DNA of 47,857 bases from Pseudopontixanthobacter vadosimaris. GTDB lineage: Bacteria > Pseudomonadota > Alphaproteobacteria > Sphingomonadales > Sphingomonadaceae. The stretch lies in NCBI RefSeq assembly GCF_012979275.1, contig NZ_JABASZ010000007.1, forward strand, positions 1 to 47,857, read 5' to 3'. The notes under the pieces were generated by a model. It was not told the DNA's origin. It saw nothing but the letters and a program-made list of their open reading frames with translations, and made no database searches. The position numbers and the translations under genes were made by a program. Below, in pieces: positions 43,539-47,857 of the stretch (position 1 is the stretch's first letter; every line of letters starts with the position of its first letter).

Positions 43539-44000
43539 TCAGAGCGGCACGCCCGGCTGATATTTGGCCGTGCGGATGGTGAGCGATGTCTTCACGCTGG
43601 CGACATTCGGCGCAGGCGTCAGCTTGCTGGTCAGGAATTCCTGGAAGCTTTGCAGGTCGCGGCTGACGATCTTCAGAATGAAATCGATCTCGCCGTTCAA
43701 CATATGCACCTCGCGCACCTCGGGCAGGCCGCGCATGTGGTTTTCGAACTCGGTCAGCGCCTCTTCGGCCTGGCTCTTCAGGCTCACCATGGCGAAGACC
43801 GTGATGGCGAACCCCAATTGCGAGGCGTCCAGTTCCGCGTGGTAGCCGCGAATGACGCCTGCCTCTTCCAGCGATCGAACCCGGCGCAGACACGGCGGCG
43901 CTGTCAGGCCCACGCGATGCGCCAGCTCTACATTCGTGACTCGCCCTTCATTCTGCAATTCAGCCAGCAGCCGCCGGTCTATCTGGTCCAGATTGGCCAT
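43539..44000 (-). CDS. Lrp/AsnC-family transcriptional regulator, 153 aa
   Basis: This protein has the Lrp pattern: helix-turn-helix NLDQIDRRLLAELQNEGRVTNVELAHRVGLTAPPCLRRVRSLEE, then the RAM ligand-binding domain (GFAITVFAMVSLKSQAEEALTEFENHMRGLPEVREVHMLNGEIDFILKIVSRDLQSFQEFL). Start ATG 44000 has GGGGA upstream. Lrp regulators respond to amino acids and often act on nearby or self genes. It is divergent from the kinase-like gene (264-base gap); the target is unknown. Confidence 0.92.
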   Translation of the reverse strand: MANLDQIDRRLLAELQNEGRVTNVELAHRVGLTAPPCLRRVRSLEEAGVIRGYHAELDASQLGFAITVFAMVSLKSQAEEALTEFENHMRGLPEVREVHMLNGEIDFILKIVSRDLQSFQEFLTSKLTPAPNVASVKTSLTIRTAKYQPGVPL

Positions 44001-44264
44001 GTTTCCCCTGTCCCCTCTGCCTGTCCGATTTTCTTCGCCCATAGAGGCCAATTTTCTTTGCCTATCAAAGAAGAGCGCCGTTCAGGCAATTCTCGCCGTC
44101 TTGTGTATCCCCAAGGGCTAATTTTATTGTTGATGCCAGCAATTGTCCCGCTTTGCAACGCACCCGCTGCCATGCCTCTGCCAGTCGGGGAGAAGTGATA
44201 TGTCGCCATTGCAGCAAGGCCGCTTGGCTGCCAATTGGGCGGCACCGGAGAAAACGCCAGACAG

Positions 44265-45986
44265 ATGCAGATCGACGATCGCCTTGCCACCGTAACGCGT
44301 GCGCGCACGCATGGAGCGATGGCGGCGCATACGCAGTATCGCCAGCTTTTGGATCTGCTTGGCGCGGTCGATCCGGCAGCGGACGAAAATTTGCTGGACG
44401 AGGCGCACCGGCGGCTGAATGTCCTGTCGCAGATGATCCCCGCGCCTGTCCGGACGGCGATCCTGCGCGAACCCTGGCTGCGTATCCGCAACGCATCGGT
44501 GCTGCAGCGCATGGCAGACATGGACCCGGATATCGCCGCGGCCGCTATTTCGCGCGCCGATCTGCCGGAAGCCGAATGGCTGGCGCTGATCGAAAATCTG
44601 CCGGTGAGAGCGCGTGGTTTTCTGCGCCTGCGGAAGGATTTGCCGGCTTCTGTCGTAGGCCTGCTCGAACGGCTCGGGATTCACGACCGCGGTCTCCCGC
44701 AGCCCCCTGCCGGGCCTTCTGCGCAAGTGGCGGCGGAACCCGGCGCGGCGGCTCCTGCCGGCATGCAGGCGAACCTGGCTCCGAACCAGCGCCGCCGCCG
44801 GATGCCCGAAGCTGCCATTGACGAGACCGCGACCGCTGCCGAACAGCCGGGCAGCGCCATCGGCGCACTCGTCAGGCGGATCGCGGCCTTCAAGCAGGCC
44901 CGCGAGGATGGGCCCGGCCTTCGGAACGGCCAGGCCGGTACAGCGCATGACGATCTCGCTCCGTCGCGGCCGCCGCGAGAGGTAAACGCGTTCGATTTCG
45001 CGACCGATGCCGAAGGCCGGATCGATCGGGCCGAACCGCAGATTCGCGCGATGGTGTTTGGAATCCGGCTGGGCCAGATCCTGCCGAAAGGACGCGCCGG
45101 CCACGGTATGGAGGCATTTCAGCGGCGCCAGATCATCCGGAAATGTCCCGTCGTCCTGGACGGCGCACCGGCGATTACCGGATCGTGGCAGCTGGACGCG
45201 GTGCCGATCTTTACCATTCCGGGGGGTGCGTTCAGCGGATATGCTGGCCAGCTGCGCCGTGCTTTCGCACCCTGCGCGAAGGCAGGTTACGATCACCCTA
45301 CCGATCACATCCGCCAGTTGCTGCACGAATTGCGGACGCCGGTAAATGCGATCCAGGGATTTGCCGAGGTGATCCAGCAGCAATTGTTCGGGCCGGTGCC
45401 GCATGACTACCGCGCTTTCGCTGCCGAGATCGCGGGAGACGCTGCACGCATACTGTCGGGCTTCGATGCGCTGGACCGGCTGGCCCGGCTGGAAAGTGGC
45501 GCGGCGCAGATGGAGCCAGGGAGCAGCGATCTTGCCGCTATTTTGCGCGAGACGGCCGCGCAGCTTGCTCCCTCGCTGCAGAGCCGCGGCGCTGCTTTCT
45601 CGGTCGAAAACAGCGCCGGAGATATTTGCGTGGCATTGGCGGCAGATGAATGCCGGGCGCTTGTTTGGCGCCTGCTGGCGACCCTTGCAAATTCTGCCAG
45701 AACGGGAACGAAGATCGCAATCGGCTTGTCATCCGATCCGCAGGGGGCGACCGTTCTCCTCGACCTGCCTGAAGCGCTTGCCGAAGTGGCCGACGTTTTT
45801 TCCTTCGCCAATCGGGCGCCGACCGGCGCCTTGAATACCGGCATGTTCGGAACCGGCTTCGTCCTGTGTCTCTCACGTGCGGAGGCGGCCTCGATCGGCG
45901 GCACTCTCGACAGGGTAGGCGATTCGCTCCGGCTGCGCCTGCCGCTGCTGGATCCCGCGATTGACCGGCAGGCTTCGTCCGCTTAG
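44265..45986 (+). CDS. histidine-kinase-like protein with degenerate ATPase domain, 573 aa
   Basis: A helical N-terminus (1-140; MADMDPDIAAAAISRADLPEAEWLALIENLPV) resembles DUF2336-type regions. A low-complexity linker (145-240) leads to a PAS-like domain (~241-335). The dimerisation/phosphorylation helix is HIRQLLHELRTPVNAIQGFAEVI (H354). The ATPase region is weak: LATLANSA for the N-box, and GTGFVLCL for the G2 box, but no DxGxG G1 box is visible. So it may be a pseudokinase or phosphotransfer protein. No membrane segment is seen. Start ATG 44265; an in-frame TTG at 44235 is the alternative. A WalW-type deacetylase follows on the same strand, 90 bases away. Confidence 0.72.
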   Translation: MQIDDRLATVTRARTHGAMAAHTQYRQLLDLLGAVDPAADENLLDEAHRRLNVLSQMIPAPVRTAILREPWLRIRNASVLQRMADMDPDIAAAAISRADLPEAEWLALIENLPVRARGFLRLRKDLPASVVGLLERLGIHDRGLPQPPAGPSAQVAAEPGAAAPAGMQANLAPNQRRRRMPEAAIDETATAAEQPGSAIGALVRRIAAFKQAREDGPGLRNGQAGTAHDDLAPSRPPREVNAFDFATDAEGRIDRAEPQIRAMVFGIRLGQILPKGRAGHGMEAFQRRQIIRKCPVVLDGAPAITGSWQLDAVPIFTIPGGAFSGYAGQLRRAFAPCAKAGYDHPTDHIRQLLHELRTPVNAIQGFAEVIQQQLFGPVPHDYRAFAAEIAGDAARILSGFDALDRLARLESGAAQMEPGSSDLAAILRETAAQLAPSLQSRGAAFSVENSAGDICVALAADECRALVWRLLATLANSARTGTKIAIGLSSDPQGATVLLDLPEALAEVADVFSFANRAPTGALNTGMFGTGFVLCLSRAEAASIGGTLDRVGDSLRLRLPLLDPAIDRQASSA

Positions 45987-46076
45987 CGCGGTCCGGTCCG
46001 CCATCGGCGCGCCACTGGCCGGGCAGATCAGAACCGATGAAGGCCAACAGGGGGGCTTGCCATCTTCACGCGCTCC

Positions 46077-47063
46077 ATGCTCGAGGTTCCGCCGGCACAG
46101 GCCGGAGCAGCTTTCGCCCCCGGCTTCGCGCCGGTCGCATTGCTGACGGTCGATACCGAGGAGGAGTTCGACTGGAACGGTCCGTTTTCGCAGACGGGGC
46201 ACGGGCTGGATCACGTGCCCCGGCTGCGGAAGTTCCAGCAATTCTGCGAAAATATCGGCGTCTCCCCCGTTTATCTGATCGACTGGCCGGTCGCGCATTC
46301 ACCCTTTGCCATCGAGATCATCGGCGGGGCCGTGCGTGACGGCAAGGCTGAACTGGGCATACAGCTTCACCCCTGGGTCAACCCGCCGCACAGTGAAGAA
46401 ATCAACGGTTTCAACAGTTTCGCCGGAAATCTTCCTGCCGAGGTCGAGCGGGAAAAATTCCTGCGCCTGCGCGATGCCATAGCGAAGAATTTCGCCGTGC
46501 AGCCGTTGATCTATCGCGCCGGTCGCTATGGCCTGGGGCCCAATACGGCCGATTTGCTGAAGGATGCCGGTATCCTTATCGACAGCTCCGTTCGCGCGCA
46601 TTTCGATTATGGCGAGCATGGCGGGCCGGATTACCGGAACCACCCCCTGCACCCCTATTGGATCGACCGGGAACGCACCCTGCTGGAACTGCCGCTTACC
46701 AGTCCCTTTGCCGGCAGGTTGCGGCAGCACGGCCGCTGCATCTATCCCGCGCTGAAGGCCATGCCGAGCATCCGCAGCGCCATGGCCCGGGCCGGACTGC
46801 TGGAGCGCATCTCGCTGACCCCGGAAGGAGTGAATGCGACAGAAGCCCTGCGGGGCATCGGCTGCGCACTCGAAGCGAAGCTGCCCGTGCTCGTTTTCTC
46901 CTTCCACAGCCCGTCGCTCGTGCCGGGTTTTACGCCATATGTCCGAAACGAGGAGGATCTGGACGATCTTTATGACTGGTGGCGCGCGGTTTACGCTGAG
47001 TTACGCCTTCGGGGGGTGAAGCCCACCACAATTGGCGAAATTCTAAAGAATGTGCAGCGGTGA
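46077..47063 (+). CDS. polysaccharide deacetylase (WalW type), 328 aa
   Basis: This is a NodB-fold carbohydrate esterase. Metal-site motifs: LLTVDTEEEFDW (motif 1 Asp) and ELGIQLHPWVNPP (motif 2 His). The TFRAGR-like segment is LIYRAGRYGLGPNTADLL, followed by GILIDSS. It matches the WalW family seen in sphingomonad and Xanthomonas-type surface polysaccharide loci, which removes acetyl groups from cell-surface glycans. No signal peptide is visible, so a cytoplasmic precursor may be the substrate. It starts at the first ATG of the frame; ribosome-binding site not clear. It follows the kinase-like gene, a pairing also common in the group. Confidence 0.83.
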   Translation: MLEVPPAQAGAAFAPGFAPVALLTVDTEEEFDWNGPFSQTGHGLDHVPRLRKFQQFCENIGVSPVYLIDWPVAHSPFAIEIIGGAVRDGKAELGIQLHPWVNPPHSEEINGFNSFAGNLPAEVEREKFLRLRDAIAKNFAVQPLIYRAGRYGLGPNTADLLKDAGILIDSSVRAHFDYGEHGGPDYRNHPLHPYWIDRERTLLELPLTSPFAGRLRQHGRCIYPALKAMPSIRSAMARAGLLERISLTPEGVNATEALRGIGCALEAKLPVLVFSFHSPSLVPGFTPYVRNEEDLDDLYDWWRAVYAELRLRGVKPTTIGEILKNVQR

Positions 47064-47133
47064 TCCCAATGTCCCGACCGAAGCGGTCTTGCCCTCGTGA
47101 TTGGCTGCGGCTAGGCCACGCATACGGTGCGTC

Positions 47134-47210
47134 GGGCCTGTAGCTCAGTTGGTTAGAGCTGGCCGCTCATAACGGCTAGGTCGCGGGTTCGAGTCCTGCC
47201 GGGCCCACCA
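47134..47210 (+). tRNA. tRNA-Ile(CAU), lysidine-modified type
   Basis: Acceptor GGGCCTG (47134-47140) pairs with CGGGCCC, then ACCA is encoded. The anticodon loop CTCATAA gives CAT. Sequence context (GCTCATAAC with GGTCGC variable region) is that of tRNA-Ile2, in which TilS converts C34 to lysidine so that AUA is read as Ile. A Met tRNA is the alternative by anticodon alone. T-arm TTCGAGT is intact. Confidence 0.88.
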
Positions 47211-47268
47211 CCGTAGCCGCGTTGGCATGAACTGCCTGCACCCGGCAAATCGCTGAACGGAAGATAGT

Positions 47269-47300
47269 TGGTCGGGGAGACAGGATGCGAACCTGCGACC
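47269..47300 (-). other. tRNA-Pro-like 3' fragment, probable attachment-site remnant
   Basis: On the minus strand these bases read GGTCGCAGGTTCGCATCC followed by the acceptor TGTCTCCCCGACCA. This is the T-arm and 3' acceptor with CCA of a tRNA that would begin CGGGGAG, most like tRNA-Pro. No pairing 5' acceptor, D-arm or anticodon arm lies upstream. Such detached 3' ends mark the far boundary of elements integrated in a tRNA gene. One T-loop base differs from the usual TTCGAATCC. Confidence 0.6.
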
Positions 47301-47731
47301 TTCACGCAAAATTAACCATGCTAAAACAGCGGTTTAACCACGAGCGTATGACCCGTGTACGTGGCAAAATGTTAGGAAACGGCTAGATTGGCAAGGCGAC
47401 GAACAAAGTTATCGACTCTTTTCCAGAACCGAGGTTCGACCGCTATGCGCCCCACCTTCGGCCGTTCGTGCTTCTGGTTCAATCACCTGAGAGCGGACGT
47501 TCGGTTCCGCTTCTTTTGAAGGATTACTTACAAACGATGTTGGTTCAGCACCCATCGTTAAGGCACTGAGTTTGCAAATCGAACCTGCTGGGCAAATTGA
47601 TTTCGCCAAGCCAGCTCTCTGCGGGAAATCTTTTGGTGAAGTAGCAGGTCTTCCTCAGACCATCTGCTTTGTAAACTTGCCCGATTTTGGGACAGTCGCG
47701 CAAGTCCCGGATTGCAAACAATCAAAAATTT
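47301..47731. other. AT-richer non-coding stretch between tRNA remnant and IS
   Basis: These ~430 bases show lower GC than the chromosome and no convincing gene. Two short open frames (62-66 residues, minus strand) have no recognised motif or ribosome-binding site; the one ending at 47746 actually begins inside the IS inverted repeat. It is probably the decayed edge of a second mobile element. Confidence 0.5.
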
Positions 47732-47748
47732 AGGCTTCGTGGACAAAG
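47732..47748 (+). repeat. IS5-family left terminal inverted repeat
   Basis: AGGCTTCGTGGACAAAG matches the inverse of the right end at 206-222 in 16 of 17 positions. TA immediately precedes the GG of the element (47731-47732). It lies 51 bases upstream of the transposase start codon, the expected layout for this IS. Confidence 0.8.
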
Positions 47749-47798
47749 CTTGACCTGAGACTCGACCGCTGATTCAAGGCTACCTTTTGGAGGCAGCA

Positions 47799-47857
47799 TT
47801 GGGTGAGCGGGTTGGTGTGTCGGGTGACGAGTGGGCTTTGATCGGCCCACTGCTACC
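47799..47857 (+). CDS. IS5-family transposase, N-terminal fragment (cut by window edge)
   Basis: TTG 47799 with GGAGG (47789-47793) upstream begins a frame encoding LGERVGVSGDEWALIGPLLP, the typical N-terminus of IS5-type transposases (the DEWALI-PLLP motif). It runs off the window. With the C-terminal fragment at 3-224 it shows that the window is bounded on both sides by members of the same IS family. Confidence 0.85.
   Translation, partial: MGERVGVSGDEWALIGPLL

Noticed and set aside
47301-47370. Complete tRNA extending from the tRNA-like fragment
   Set aside because: No acceptor 5' strand, D-arm or anticodon stem could be paired with the 3' half.
47558-47746. 62-codon open frame on the minus strand ending near the IS
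   Set aside because: It would start inside the IS inverted repeat and has no motif or ribosome-binding site.
1-47857. CRISPR array
   Set aside because: No regularly spaced direct repeats of 25-40 bases and no cas gene were seen; the repeats present are short tandem or inverted ones.

Overview
The window looks like a stretch of an alphaproteobacterial chromosome, most likely Sphingomonadales (sphingomonad or erythrobacter type). The backbone is GC-rich. The gene neighbourhoods are typical of that order: dnaX-ybaB-lon-hup, hrpB/ispB, yajC-secD-secF, aroQ-accB-accC, an NDUFS4-like protein beside the SRP RNA, a DUF6456 protein, a WalW-type deacetylase, and the sphingomonad DUF6118 protein in the mobile part. 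The genus cannot be settled from the sequence alone.

Region 1 (1-13143) is a mobile island. The window opens inside the 3' end of an IS5-family transposase. Next come a small unknown gene, two coupled AlpA/excisionase-type regulators, and a 1109-residue single-chain restriction-modification protein (PD-(D/E)XK nuclease, N6-adenine methylase, specificity region). They are followed by a mobilisation module: traD-like and traC-like genes, a MobQ/Ti-type oriT-like sequence, and a traA relaxase gene that has lost its helicase ATPase core and is frameshifted at the junction. A DUF6118 membrane protein, a low-GC 810-residue SIR2 + P-loop NTPase protein (probable anti-phage NADase) and a tyrosine integrase complete it. 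The integrase lies just beyond the 3' end of tRNA-Tyr(GTA), with four copies of a TACCCCCACACTT-like motif upstream. This is best read as a decayed mobilisable element integrated at tRNA-Tyr and carrying two unrelated defence genes. Its far end is not in the window.

Region 2 (13299-35431) is core chromosome. It holds rlmB facing hup and lon, ybaB and dnaX, the 4.5S/SRP RNA gene, an NDUFS4-like protein, hrpB, a polyprenyl diphosphate synthase, a chorismate mutase, a small secreted or membrane acidic protein, a PepSY - response regulator - histidine kinase cluster, a SIMPL-domain protein, an ABC-F ATPase, a DUF6456 protein, an XRE regulator coupled to a glycosyltransferase, the SecDF-YajC operon and tRNA-Pro(GGG).

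Region 3 (35552-47210) is also core or accessory-metabolic. It holds an SDR of the 2,4-dienoyl-CoA reductase type, a CaiB-type CoA-transferase and a CitE/malyl-CoA-lyase-type enzyme, which together suggest acyl-CoA metabolism. It also holds a GTA-type holin, a CAP-domain lipoprotein, aroQ-accB-accC (shikimate pathway and fatty-acid initiation), a GluR0-like ligand-binding K+ channel, an Lrp/AsnC regulator, a histidine-kinase-like protein with a degenerate ATPase domain, a WalW-type polysaccharide deacetylase and tRNA-Ile(CAU).

Region 4 (47211-47857) is a second mobile junction. It contains a detached tRNA-Pro-like 3' fragment, then AT-richer DNA without a convincing gene, then the 5' end of an IS5-family element. 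Its terminal inverted repeat matches the one at the left edge of the window, so both ends of the window lie in copies of the same IS family.
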